From assembly GCA_036867785.1 (NCBI GenBank), contig CP145411.1, positions 124,001-188,000 of the forward strand: 64,000 nt of DNA, given 5' to 3'. This DNA comes from Plasmodiophora brassicae. Its lineage: Eukaryota > Endomyxa: Phytomyxea > Phytomyxea > Plasmodiophorida. The stretch's first letter is position 1, and every line of letters begins with the position of its first letter. Positions 19,038 to 30,159 of this stretch are shown here, piece after piece. The position numbers and the translations under genes are program-made. A model generated the notes under the pieces. It saw only the letters and a program-made list of their open reading frames with translations. It had not been told where the DNA came from and searched no databases.

Positions 19038-22000
19038 TCACTGCGCCTCAGCCACGTAGTGCTGAACCGACTTGACCGCATACGAACGAAGCGTTTCATC
19101 CTTGGACTTGAAGGTGAAGGTAGTCTGCGTCGGTGAAAAGGCAGCCTCGACGAGGATGTGCACATTCTTTAACCGGAGTGCTAGGTACACGCACAGACCC
19201 TTGGTGGCGTTCTGTACCCTAACCACAGCATGTCACATAGAAGAACGTCAGCAGCCAACGGAGAGCTGGCACCTGGCAAGGCTAACAACGTTGATTCGGG
19301 CCAGTTTCTCGATGACTTGCTCAGGCTGACCTGCTGGGAGCTGACATTCTTCAGCGTCGTCAATTTCCTGCCAAAGCAACGGGAAACTTTGTTTGTCCAA
19401 TATGCCATCTTCGGCGAACAGGACCTGTCGGAAAGGTCATCAAGACGTATGCAGAGGTACCTGATTGAATTCATGCATACATGCGGGAGAAAAGGGGTTA
19501 CGAAGTAGCCCACCCCAAGGTCTGTCTTGATCGCTGCCTGGACTTGGCCTGGGCGAGATTTCGCTGTCGAACATGGACCATCGTCTTTCAGCTGGACATA
19601 GCCGATCCCGGACTGGCCTGATTGGAACGTCAGAGCGAGAGTCCAATCCGGTCTTACTGGACGGTTTACCAGGTGGAATCGGTCCTTGAAGTTGGACAGG
19701 ACTGGCAGGCAGTACACCAACGAAGTTTTCGTTGAACTGGACAGCTGCCTGCGTAACTGGGGCCTGACCACGGTTCTCGATCGTGAGCTCCATAAAAGCG
19801 GCACGATTCTTTCTGGTGAAGGACGTCTGTAGCTGCAAGGGGACTTTGTCGACATTGACCGGATACTTCTTGGTCGGAGGGAATCCTGAGGCGAACGCTT
19901 GCACAGAAACAGCTGCGGACGGAGGCGGTGCCGCAGCAACCGACATGCTGCCAATATCCAGCAAGTCTACGACCGGTTTCGGTGCTGCGGCTGCACCACC
20001 CCGTTTGCTCTTGGCAGCTTTATCCTTTGCTGCGTGTTCTTCGTCACTGCTGTCCTGCTCTTCTTCATCCTCCTATACGCGACTTGAGATAATGTTCAAT
20101 GTTTGCACTTATGAAACGAAAGCACCTCTGTCTCCTCCTCGTCCTCCTCTTCTTCCTCGTCCTCCTGAAGAACGTCGGACTTTCAGTCTAAGCAGCAATC
20201 TGCAGTACAAGGACCCTACGTCTTCATCCTCTTCACTCTCCTCTTCTTCCTCGCTGCTCTGCGCGTTCTTTTCATCCGTAAGGTGAAAGACAACGTCGCC
20301 AGCACCTTTGATGAACGAATCTGGGGTCTTGTGGTAGACACTTGCAAGGGTTGCGACTAAATAGACTGTCAACATCTAAACAAATGTGTACATAAATCAA
20401 CTGGAGACCGTTCTTGAGTAACACGTCCAGAGCTTCATCTGGAAGCTTGCCAGTGTCATCCGAGATAACGGGCTTCAGAGCGACAACAATCTTCTTCGCA
20501 GCAGCCGGATCAGTGGAAAGCAGGCGCCAGTAGACGTAACCACGATCACGAAGATCCGGGTTGTCGCTTCTTTCAGTGGACAGGTCGAGAACGCGACGAA
20601 CCAGCTCCTGAAACCCGGTTAGTTTCGAAAGCGTGCACGAAACTAGGTCCGACACACCTGAGCCGCTTCTGGCCGTTTCAAGAAGAGTTTGACGGTTGCG
20701 GTCAATAGTGACAGTTGAACTTGGGCCGTTTCATCTTCGAACGTATCAATCCACGACTCCAGCCGTTCAGCAGCGTCTTCGATACGCTCGGCGTACTCTC
20801 CGATAATCCATATCATGGCGGACTTTGCTTCCGGCTCGTCAAGCGAATCGAGGTTCTCACAAAGGTTGACAATGACGCCCTCGTAGCGGTTCGGATACCG
20901 GCGGAAGATATCTTTGATGACAATCACGGCTTCTTGGACGACGTAATTCACTTTCGTTGAGATCAGATCAAGAAGAACGCGAATGCATTTTTCAGCAGAC
21001 GGCTCCAGTTTGATAGCCGCGCGTCCAATTGCCCGGACAGCACGCCGGACAAAATCGACGTCAACCTCCTGAGCGTACTCCTTGAACTCGAGCAGGACCT
21101 GGTCGACGTTCGACACGCTAACAAGCTTCATCATGACGTCGAGCTTCTCCATCTTCACGTAGACCGGGTCGTTGTACTTGCAGAAGAAGACGCGGACCTC
21201 CTTGCTGAGGATGTCGGGATACTTCTGCACGATCAGGTTGATGTTGCGCAGAGCAACATATTGAATTTCTGGTTCTGCCGAGAGGAGGGTGACAAGGGGC
21301 GGGGCAAGTTTGCGTTGCAACGCTGCCTTTGTCTCTTCCGACTGGACAAGAGGGATGTAGTTAATGACCAGCTTGATGGCCGACATGACAACAGCAGAAT
21401 TGGCGTGCTGGAGACGAGGAGACACCCGTTCGATAATGTCCTCTGCTTCGGTTGACGTTGGCACATATTTCGAAAGCGAATCCAGAATGAAGACCTGCCC
21501 CCATTCAGTGCACTCGTTAAGCGCGGTCAGCAGTTTGTGCAGAGTCGACGACGTAATCTTGAAGACGTCCGACTTGGCCGTCGAACTGATTTCCGACAAC
21601 GAAGCAACAGCGTTCGCGACGACAGTAGGGTTGTTATCGGAAATCATTTCCCTGTTCCATGGTCATTACATACGACTCACCAAGAAGGTGGCGTAGTCCG
21701 ACCTCAGTTTGTCGATAAACCCTCGATCTTCAACGAGCTGTTGATTGATGTCAAAGAGTTTCGCGGTACACACAGCAGCCGTCTTCCGCACGTACGGGTC
21801 CTAGACCAACGAGGAGACTTAGCAACGCTTCGGTTGTTGGAAATCCCATTCCCGTACGGAGTCATTGAGAGCGTGTTCCAATGGCTCGCACAAGTATTCC
21901 GTTATGCGATCGACACGAATGCATCCCATCGTCCGGATCGCAAGGGCGCGCACCAGAGGATTAGGGGTCAGATTGCCCGCATCCTTTTGGAATGTGTTGA

Positions 22001-22405
22001 CAACGAGAATGGCCTAGCGAAAATGGTTCACGTTAGGACTGGAGCGGATTGCATACAAGAGCGTGAATGACCTTATCCGGATTCGAACGAGCGTACGAAA
22101 TGATATACAAATAGATGAGCTTTTTCAACTCAATGTTGTCCGTCTGCATCGACTTGATGACGTGCGGGAACAAGGACGAAACATCTTTGCCGACGGTCAT
22201 CGCCGCGATCACCTATGCAGGAGCAACACAGCACCGTCAACACATGCTCCGCCGGGATGCCCACGAGCACGTCGCGTGCCTTTTTGACTGCCTCTTTGAC
22301 GACGGTCTTGTCGAGCGAGTTGAGTTCATCGGCGAGGTCTTTGACCTCGCCCTTCTTTGTCGTGTTCTGGAAGTACTTGCCATCAGAGCCGCCGCCGCCC
22401 ACCAT
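19038..22405 (-). CDS. Beta-adaptin of the AP-1/AP-2 clathrin adaptor
   Basis: Multi-exon minus-strand gene starting at ATG 22405 ([19 protein letters not shown]). The trunk is highly conserved, with [60 protein letters not shown] and [20 protein letters not shown]. It is followed by an acidic hinge ([14 protein letters not shown], about 20,190-20,290) and a beta-appendage ([41 protein letters not shown]). In AP-1 and AP-2 the trunk forms half of the adaptor core and the hinge/appendage recruits clathrin and accessory proteins. The sequence cannot tell whether the organism uses one shared beta subunit for both complexes. No clear LLNLD-type clathrin box is visible in the short hinge; LLDI just after it could substitute. 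Confidence 0.92.
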
Positions 22406-22829
22406 CGCGAGTCGCGCGGGTCGACAACCTCCCACGAAAAACTCTGACCACCAAAATTATCCTCAGAACCGGCGCCGGCCCGTCGCCCGTCCTCCCTCCG
22501 TAACGTCAACGTCGAACGGCCATCTTGTGAACCGACAGCGCGGCCAACCACACCGAAGTGCAAAGCTGGCCGTGAGCGGATACAGAAATGCAGTATGCCT
22601 GTGTCGACAGCAGGCACCATGTCCTATTTCGCTGGCGGCACTGCCGTTTCATTCAGGAGTAGAGCGACGTCTAGATTGACGAATTGGCCGATACGTCAAC
22701 GTTTTCCAACGACGTCCAGGTGCGCAGGCGCGTACAGTTCCAGGGCAACCGGCGGCGATCCCTGTGATCCAGGTCCTGACAGCGGGGCATCTGACCCAAT
22801 GCACGCGTTGACGTATATATCGTCATTAG
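22406..22829. other. Spacer between beta-adaptin and the repeat island
   Basis: This spacer of 424 bases should contain the adaptin promoter. Short open frames on both strands lack support. The repeat island begins abruptly at 22830. Confidence 0.45.
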
Positions 22830-23151
22830 TGTAGACCGGACCGCCCACTAGGCCACGAGAGCAGCTGCTCTCGTGGCCTAGTGGGCGGTCCGGTCTACAA
22901 AACATCTCACCGACGGGAGTTCGAGCCTCCTCGAAGTCCGCCGTGGACGGAGAGTTTTGGGGAGGATGGTAGATAGTACGGACGCGCCAGGCACGAGAGC
23001 AGGTCTGCGAGTCGTCTACACGGGTAGGCGGCGGACATCGCTCGATCGTCGGGGGGTACGAGCTTCCCCGGTGAGATGTTTTGTAGACCGGACCGCCCAC
23101 TAGGCCACGAGAGCAGCTGCTCTCGTGGCCTAGTGGGCGGTCCGGTCTACA
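22830..23151. repeat. 5' LTR (palindrome - module - palindrome)
   Basis: A 70-bp perfect palindrome (22830-22899, centre 22864/22865) is followed by a 182-bp module and a second 70-bp palindrome (23082-23151). The module begins AAACATCTCACCG and ends CGGTGAGATGTTT, so it too has inverted ends. Side is given in plus-strand order; pol runs on the minus strand. Confidence 0.85.
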
Positions 23152-23731
23152 AAACATCTCACCGGGGAAGCTCGTACCCCCCGACGATCGAGCTGCTCTC
23201 GTGGCCTAGTTGGGCGGTCTGGTCTACAAAACATCTCACCGACGGGAGTTCGAGCCTCCTCGAAGTCCGCCGTGGACGGAGAGTTTTGGGGAGGATGGTA
23301 GATAGTACGGACGCGCCAGGCACGAGAGCAGGTCTGCGAGTCGTCTACACGGGTAGGCGGCGGACATCGCTCGATCGTCGGGGGGTACGAGCTTCCCCGG
23401 TGAGATGTTTTGTAGACCAGACCGCCCAACTAGGCCACGAGAGCAGCTGCTCTCGTGGCCTAGTTGGCGGTCCGGTCTACAGCTGCTCTCGTGGCCTAGT
23501 TGGGCGGTCTGGTCTACAAAACATCTCACCGGGGAAGCTCGTACCCCCCGACGATCGAGCGATGTCCGCCGCCTACCCGTGTAGACGACTCGCAGACCTG
23601 CTCTCGTGCCTGGCGCGTCCGTACTATCTACCATCCTCCCCAAAACTCTCCGTCCACGGCGGACTTCGAGGAGGCTCGAACTCCCGTCGGTGAGATGTTT
23701 TGTAGACCAGACCGCCCAACTTGACGTTTAT

Positions 23732-23913
23732 CGATCGCATCGTCACGACGACGTCAGCCTCGCCACGTCATCATGCTAAATCGGGGCACGCAGTTTGTCT
23801 AAATATAGTCCAGGACCGTCAGGTCAAGTGGCAGCACGTTGATGTAGGGAACGAGACGCTATAAATAGAGCCCCGCTCTTAGCGAGGCTGACGTCGTCGT
23901 GACGATGCGATCG
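23732..23913 (+). promoter_or_regulatory. Promoter-like block: 31-bp inverted repeat around a TATA box
   Basis: Arms 23732-23762 and 23883-23913 are perfectly complementary over 31 bases. Between them lies TATAAATA (23860-23867) followed by a GC-rich start-like region. It sits inside the LTR element and is probably its promoter or that of a second, related element. Which transcript it drives cannot be told. Confidence 0.55.
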
Positions 23914-24042
23914 AGCGTACGAATACGGGGAAGCGACAAGCGCAACGGAAGCGACGAACAAATGTAGACCGGACCGCCAACTAGGCCACGAGAGCAGCTG
24001 CTCTCGTGGCCTAGTTGGGCGGTCTGGTCTACCCTAAAACCC

Positions 24043-24728
24043 TAAGCTTCTGGACTAGTTCGGGAACATCTTCGTAGATGACACGAGCAGGTTCCCACGT
24101 TGCTTCCGCCTCGTCGAATCCAGACCATAGAACCTTGATCTGAAGTTCTTGCGTTTCTCGATCCACTCGACAGTCCAGTAGATCGTCCACCAACAGCTGG
24201 TTATCAGCGTGCTGGAGATGACGCTTGAGATCGACGGTCATGTTCAGATCGGCGTCAGCGTATCGTCGAATTCGTTGTGAGTGTGCGTAGTGAGCGGGTC
24301 TTCCAGCTCGTACACTTGATCGTTGATCATCTTGACGACTCGATATGGGCCTCGCCACTGGGCTATCAACTTCTGAGCAGGACCCGGTACCGGTTTTGCC
24401 TTGAGCACGTAGTCGCCAACGCTGAACGATTCGTAGTGGCTCTTGTTCAGGCGTCGTCGCTGTTGTCGCACATTAGACGCATGCCGTTGTGCCTTTGCTT
24501 CATCAACGGCCTTGTGAATCTCGTCGAGGACCTCTTGTAACGTCGGCACATACTTGGCGAATCCTTCAGGTGGTATGCGTCGCCATTGTCTCTCCTTCGG
24601 ATCCCAGATCTGGTCGAGCGACGTAGTCGACTAACTCCATGTCGGGACATTCCGTTGAGGCGTGCTTGATGCACCATTCGATTGCACGACGTTTCGATCT
24701 CGTGCACGTTGATTGGTCCCAGGTCGAC
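24043..24728 (-). pseudogene. Retroelement pol remnant: integrase C-terminus and chromodomain
   Basis: The minus-strand reading shows an integrase C-terminal (GPY/F-type) module (SVGDYVLKAKPVPG, LIAQWRGPYRVVKM) and a chromodomain (VDDLLDCRVDRETQELQI, VLWSGFDEAEATWEPA). This is the standard 3' end of chromovirus pol, which targets integration to marked chromatin. Reverse transcriptase and RNase H are not present here. Treated as a fossil fragment. Confidence 0.75.
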
Positions 24729-24887
24729 TTGCCTCCTCGAAGTCCGCCGTGGACGGAGAGTTTTGGGGAGGATGGTAGATAGTACGGACGCGCCAGGCAC
24801 GAGAGCAGGTCTGCGAGTCGTCTACACGGGTAGGCGGCGGACATCGCTCGATCGTCGGGGGGTACGAGCTTCCCCGGTGAGATGTTT

Positions 24888-25209
24888 TGTAGACCGGACC
24901 GCCCACTAGGCCACAGGAGCAGCTGCTCTCGTGGCCTAGTTGGCGGTCCGGTCTACAAAACATCTCACCGACGGGAGTTCGAGCCTCCTCGAAGTCCGCC
25001 GTGGACGGAGAGTTTTGGGGAGGATGGTAGATAGTACGGACGCGCCAGGCACGAGAGCAGGTCTGCGAGTCGTCTACACGGGTAGGCGGCGGACATCGCT
25101 CGATCGTCGGGGGGTACGAGCTTCCCCGGTGAGATGTTTTGTAGACCGGACCGCCAACTAGGCCACGAGAGCAGCTGCTCTCGTGGCCTAGTGGGCGGTC
25201 CGGTCTACA
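24888..25209. repeat. 3' LTR in plus-strand order (palindrome - module - palindrome)
   Basis: Same organisation and length (322 bp) as 22830-23151, with the terminal palindromes at about 24888-24957 and 25140-25209. It is followed immediately by the TTAG target duplicate. Confidence 0.85.
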
Positions 25210-26083
25210 TTAGTTTAGTTTAGTTTATTCGAGTTTCGCGCTTGTTATCGCAGGGGTCTCGGTTCCGAGGACCGTAGGGAAGTTCGCAGGACGCTCGCTT
25301 CCCCGACCTGGCAATGCCGGTCTGTCGCCTTTGTGCTGGGTTCTCGCAGGGTGACGACTCTCCGGGGCGAGTCTCGGGGCTCGGAGAGCCCTCAAAGGTT
25401 CGTAGGCTTTTGATCTTCCGGGACAATTTCTGGACACCCCCAACACCGATGTCGTGGTTCGACGTATTAGGTGCTATCCGCCTTCATGACCAGGAACTGG
25501 CACTAAGCATTGACATACAACGCATCGCACCACGGGACAATGGCGACATATATTTCCGGAACCTGCAGCCCCCAGGTACATGGACGAAACTGGAAACCAA
25601 CGCCCAACTAAATGGCAATCAACAGGCAATTACAAGAAACGTAAAGATGCCGCAAACTACGATGGGACACGGCATACGTCCCGTCCCGCAAGACGAAGCA
25701 AATGACCAATCGCGCCAGATCAAGTTTCTTGTAATTGCCTGTTGATTGCCATTTAGTTGGATGTTGGTTTCCAGTTTCGTCCGTGTACCTGGGGGCAGGT
25801 TCCCGAAATATATGTCGTCATTGTCCCTTGGTGCGTATGTCAATGCTTAGTGCCAGTTCCTGGTCGTGAAGGCGGATGGCGCCTAATACTTCGAAGCACG
25901 TCATCGGTGTTGGGGGTGTCCAGACCGCTGCCTCGTAGTTCTCGTCTGTCTTAAGGGAGTATCGGTTTCCGTGGGTTCTGTTCTTTCGGATGAGGGTCTC
26001 CATACGAAGTGCCGGGCTTCTTGCTCTTCCTGAGGTCGCTCGCTGATGGATAGGTTATCCGTCGCCGGGGGTCGCTCTGCGCG
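25210..26083. other. Repeat-rich spacer containing a fold-back element
   Basis: The spacer starts with a short TTTAG-type simple run (about 25210-25228), then a stretch without recognised genes, then the fold-back repeat 25432-25921, and ends just before the outer miniature LTR element. Confidence 0.5.
25432..25921. repeat. Large imperfect inverted repeat (arms about 208 and 197 bp, 85-nt spacer)
   Basis: The left arm 25432-25639 and right arm 25725-25921 are near-complementary over their whole length: GGACACCCCCAACACCGATG at the left end matches CATCGGTGTTGGGGGTGTCC at the right end. Both arms read as a related peptide (AIRLHDQELALSIDI, KLETNIQLNGNQQAITRN), so the arms seem to be two head-to-head copies of a once-coding segment. 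Transcription would give a hairpin RNA with about 200 bp of stem. Confidence 0.85.
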
Positions 26084-26279
26084 TGTGGAGAACTACCTGA
26101 CAACGCTGGTGCACGACAGTGTGCGATGACTACCGATCACGCGTGTCACGATCAGGCAAGCTGATGCAACGAACGCTTTGACGGACTGGCGAAGTCCGTC
26201 GCGGGGTTCTCGGTTTATTCCGGACAGTCCTCACATAATAGTCCCCTTCTAGCGATGGGCCTCTGACGGGTCCGGGATA

Positions 26280-26560
26280 GAAGGGCAGACGGATGGCCTC
26301 TGATGGGTCGCAGACGAACGGACAGGCGGATGAGCAGGCAGACGGGCGGGCAGACGGACGGACAGACGAACGGACAGGCGGATGAGACGGGCGGGCAGAC
26401 GGACGGACAGACGAACGATGAGCAGGCAGACGGGCGGGCAGACGGACGGACAGACGGACGAACGGGCAGACGGACGGACAGACGGACGAACGGGCAGACG
26501 GACGGATTAGCAGACGGACGGAGAGACGGGCGGGCGGGCAGACGGACGAACAGGTTTGGT
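26280..26560. repeat. GACGGACGGACAGACGAACGG-type simple repeat
   Basis: Low-complexity G/A/C tract of 4-bp GACG/GACA/GGAC units arranged in irregular 20-50-bp higher-order blocks, inside the inner miniature LTR element. Open on both strands by composition only. Confidence 0.9.
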
Positions 26561-26574
26561 TAGTGACAGCACGT

Positions 26575-28285
26575 CGCAACCGAGGCCTTGACGTTGTGCA
26601 GGAGATGCCGAGGCGGGATCGACACTGGCGGACGGACGGACGGGTAGAGACAGCAAGCGGTCAGGGAAACACCGGCGGCCTGGGAGGCAAACAGCACGGC
26701 GGGACACGCGCACTCTGGAACTTGGACCAGCTGCGACCGAGGCCTTGACGTTGTGCAGGAGATGCCGAGGCGGGATCGGCACGGACGGACGGGAAGAGAC
26801 AGCAAGTGGTCAGGGGAACACCGGTGGCCTGAGAGGCATACAGCACGGCGGGACACGTACTCTGGGACTTGGACCAGGTACGACCAAGGCCTTGACGTTC
26901 TGCGGGGGATGCCGAGGCGAGATCGGCACGGACGGACGGACGGGCGGGAAGAGACAGCAAGCGGTCAGGGGAACACCGGTGGCCTGAGAGGCATACAGCA
27001 CGGCGGGACACGCACTCTGGGACTTGGACCAGGTACGACCGAGGCCTTGACGTTCTGCGGGGGATGCCGAGGCGAGATCGGCACGGACGGACGGACGGGC
27101 GGGAAGAGACAGCAAGCGGTCAGGGGAACACCTGTGGCCTGAGAGGCATACAGCACGGCGGGACACGCACTCTGGGACTTGGACCAGGTACGACCGAGGC
27201 CTTGACGTTCTGCGGGGGATGCCGAGGCGAGATCGGCACGGACGGACGGACGGGCGGGAAGAGACAGCAAGCGGTCAGGGGAACACCTGTGGCCTGAGAG
27301 GCATACAGCACGGCGGGACACGCACTCTGGGACTTGGACCAGGTACGACCGAGGCCTTGACGTTCTGCGGGGGATGCCGAGGCGAGATCGGCACGGACGG
27401 ACGGGAAGAGACAGCAAGCGGTCAGGGGAACACCGGTGGCCTGAGAGGCATACAGCACGGCGGGACACGCACTCTGGGACTTGGACCAGGTACGACCGAG
27501 GCCTTGACGTTCTGCGGGGGATGCCGAGGCGAGATCGGCACGGACGGACGGACGGGCGGGAAGAGACAGCAAGCGGTCAGGGGAACACCTGTGGCCTGAG
27601 AGGCATACAGCACGGCGGGACACGCACTCTGGGACTTGGACCAGGTACGACCGAGGCCTTGACGTTCTGCGGGGGATGCCGAGGCGAGATCGGCACGGAC
27701 GGACGGGAAGAGACAGCAAGCGGTCAGGGGAACACCGGTGGCCTGAGAGGCATACAGCACGGCGGGACACGCACTCTGGGACTTGGACCAGGTACGACCG
27801 AGGCCTTGACGTTCTGCGGGGGATGCCGAGGCGAGATCGGCACGGACGGACGGGAAGAGACAGCAAGCGGTCAGGGGAACACCGGTGGCCTGAGAGGCAT
27901 ACAGCACGGCGGGACACGCACTCTGGGACTTGGACCAGGTACGACCGAGGCCTTGACGTTCTGCGGGGGATGCCGAGGCGAGATCGGCACGGACGGACGG
28001 GAAGAGACAGCAAGCGGTCAGGGGAACACCGGTGGCCTGAGAGGCATACAGCACGGCGGGACACGCACTCTGGGACTTGGACCAGGTACGACCGAGGCCT
28101 TGACGTTCTGCGGGAGATGCCGAGGCGAGATCGGCACGGACGGACGGGAAGAGACAGCAAGCGGTCAGGGGAACACCGGTGGCCTGAGAGGCATACAGCA
28201 CGGCGGGACACGTACTCTGGGACTTCGACCAGGTACCACCGAGGCCTTGACGTTCTGCAGGAGATGCCGAGGCGGGATCGACAGG
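26575..28285. repeat. Satellite-like array of 147- and 155-bp monomers
   Basis: AGGCCTTGACGTT (AAGGCCTTG in one copy) starts at 26583, 26740, 26887, 27042, 27197, 27352, 27499, 27654, 27801, 27948, 28095 and 28242. The spacings are 157, 147, 155, 155, 155, 147, 155, 147, 147, 147 and 147. The two length classes differ by an 8-bp GGACG/GGGCG block. Central monomers are nearly identical. The flanks are more divergent, as expected for unequal exchange. Confidence 0.95.
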
Positions 28286-30159
28286 AGGGTGGTGGGATAG
28301 GTAGTCCGTCAAAATGTCACGATCAGGCAAGCTGATGCAACGAACGCTTTGACGGACTGGCGAAGTCCGTCGCGGGGTTCTCGGTTTATTCCGGACAGTC
28401 CTCACAACGCGGTGTATCGAGTAGACATGAGAATGCTGACTGAGGACCAGGGCGCGGCTGGTGAAGGCCTTGGTCTCGGAACGTGGCTTGGTGCCGGAAG
28501 GTGGCTAGATGCCGGAAGGTGAGTGGCGTGAGTCATTGTGGTGGAGATGACTCATGACATCATCCCCCGCCAAAAAGGGATGTGGGGGTGGAAGGTGCGC
28601 GTGATGAGCGGCTTGATGAGGTTGCGGGTCAAGTGAATCTTGATGGTGCGCGTGATGTGCGGCTTGATGTGATTGGGCTGGCTCGCAACTTGAGAACTGT
28701 GCGATCTGGCTGGAGACGCGGCTCATATTTGTTTCGGACTCGCAGAATCTGTGACAGGGTTCTGGAGTTGCGGGTGAGAGAAGTGTCGGGAGCTGCTTCG
28801 GACCTGGATGTTGACACGTTCAGTGTCGGAGATGGCACACTTCTGGGCCATTGTTGAGTGTAAATTTGCTTGTCCGCGCTTGGGCGGCGATATCAATGCC
28901 GTGGACGTCAAGAAAACGAGTGGATGTGCATTCGTGGCGGTGATGCCGCTAGGTCTGTTCGATGGCAGTCGGTGATGTCGTTACCGTGGGCGATGCCGAT
29001 GACGTTGCCATATACGCTGGGACGTTCAGTGCCGGAGTGGCACATTCCTGGGCTGAGACTGATTGATGCGGATGATGAGGGTGGCGAGGAGCCGGTTGAA
29101 GTCGTTGAGTGGAGGTCGATGAGACCGATTGATACAGATGATGAGGGTGGCGTGGAGCCGGTAGGACCGTCGGTGATGTCGTTACCATGGACGATGGCGA
29201 TATCGTTGCCATATACGTTGGGATGTTCAGCGCCGGAGACGGCTGAGACCGATTGATGCGGATGATGAGGGTGGCGTGGAGCCGGTAGGACCGTCGGTGA
29301 TGTCGTTACCGAGGACGATGGCGATGTCGTTGCCATATACGTTGGGATGTTCAGCGCCGGAGACGGCTGAGACCGATTGATGCGGATGATGAGGGTGGCG
29401 CGGAGCCGGTAATGCCGCTGGAGAAGACTTTGTAGAAAACTCTACCCAGGGCAGGAGGGTCGTAAGAGGCGCCGTTGACTAGGGATCGTGAACGACGTGC
29501 ATGCAGATGTGGCTGACGGAAGATCTGCGCTTGTAGACAGTTGCGCCTGGAAGTTGAGCAATAGAACTCGTGGAACCTCGGGAGATTCGCGGGCAAAGGT
29601 ACCCAGTACGGTGAATGCGGAACGGGGGCGACGGCTGGAATGGTGCCGGTTGTTGTGCCGGAAGAGCGACTTCCATGTGGATGAAAGTCTCCCCGATGAT
29701 GTCGGGTACCGGCCGGTGGATTTGCGTCCGGCGCGGATGGTACGGTTCTGAACCGGGGGTCGTGTTGATGACGGCGCTTGACGATATCCTGCATGGAGTC
29801 AGCGGGCGCATGCGGGTATCTAGCGTGTCGTGCATCGCGCTGTTGCTTGTTGGAGAGGCCGTGCTTGTCGGACCTCAATGATCGCGCGGAAGAGGATATG
29901 GTTAGGAGCCCTTTTCTCCACCTTCGTGTCGGTTGGTTCATCGCAAAAAAATGTGGAGAACTACCTGACAACGCTGGTGCACGACAGTGTGCGATGACTA
30001 CCGATCACGCGGTGTATCGAGTAGACATGAGAATGCTGACTGAGGACCAGGGCGCGGCTGGTGAAGGCCTTGGTCTCGGAACGTGGCTTGGTGCCGGAAG
30101 GTGGCTAGATGCCGGAAGGTGAGTGGCGTGAGTCATTGTGGTGGAGATGACTCATGACA

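Larger units (their letters stand above)
22830..25209 (-). mobile_element. LTR retroelement remnant, Ty3/gypsy chromovirus type, with palindromic LTRs
   Basis: The element is bounded by direct repeats 22830-23151 and 24888-25209, each 322 bp, each starting TG and ending CA. A 4-bp target duplication TTAG flanks it (22826-22829 and 25210-25213; 5 bp if the terminal A is shared). The two LTRs differ by only a handful of bases, so insertion looks recent. The interior (23152-24887) holds extra LTR-derived modules in both orientations, a promoter-like block, and an integrase C-terminus plus chromodomain on the minus strand. It is broken: most of gag-pol is absent and the interior looks like the product of several rearrangements. 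Family assignment rests on the chromodomain. Confidence 0.75.
26144..28406. mobile_element. Inner miniature LTR element (TRIM-like) carrying a satellite array
   Basis: Identical 92-bp LTRs (26144-26235 and 28315-28406) start TGTCACG and end CCTCACA. A 5-bp target duplication ACGCG flanks it (26139-26143 and 28407-28411). It sits 60 bases into the 5' LTR of the outer element. The intact 3' LTR of that element shows the unoccupied site with a single ACGCG at 30007-30011. The LTR contains a hairpin GACGGACT-ggcga-AGTCCGTC. A purine-rich GGAGGGTGGTGGGATAGG precedes the right LTR. There is no coding capacity. Identical LTRs indicate very recent insertion. Confidence 0.9.
26084..30159. mobile_element. 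Outer miniature LTR element (TRIM-like), interrupted by a second one
   Basis: LTRs of 208 bp start TGTGGAG and end ATGACA. The right one is 29952-30159. The left one is split by the inner element into 26084-26143 and 28412-28559. A 5-bp target duplication GCGCG lies at 26079-26083 and 30160-30164. Without the insert the element is about 1.8 kb. The interior (28560-29951) has no gag or pol. It carries imperfect tandem repeats (29051-29410, about four copies of a unit containing GATGATGAGGGTGGCG) and ends in a GCAAAAAAA run before the 3' LTR. It looks structurally whole for a non-autonomous element. Confidence 0.85.

Noticed and set aside
24033-24046. CCCTAAAACCCTAA, which looks like two plant-type telomere units
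   Set aside because: Only two units, and they coincide with the coding end of the retroelement chromodomain. Chance or coding constraint explains it.
22696-24963. Several 75-205-codon open frames on both strands in the palindromic LTR region
   Set aside because: The same peptides appear on opposite strands because the DNA is inverted-repeat. They are by-products of the palindromes and modules.
26575-28285. CRISPR-like periodic repeats
   Set aside because: The units are contiguous, about 150 bp, without unique spacers, and lie in a eukaryotic retroelement. This is a satellite, not a CRISPR array.
26660-28405. Long open frames on both strands in the 147/155-bp array
   Set aside because: They arise because the repeat unit lacks stops in several frames. 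The peptides are pure repeats, change frame between 147 and 155-bp monomers on either strand, and match nothing.
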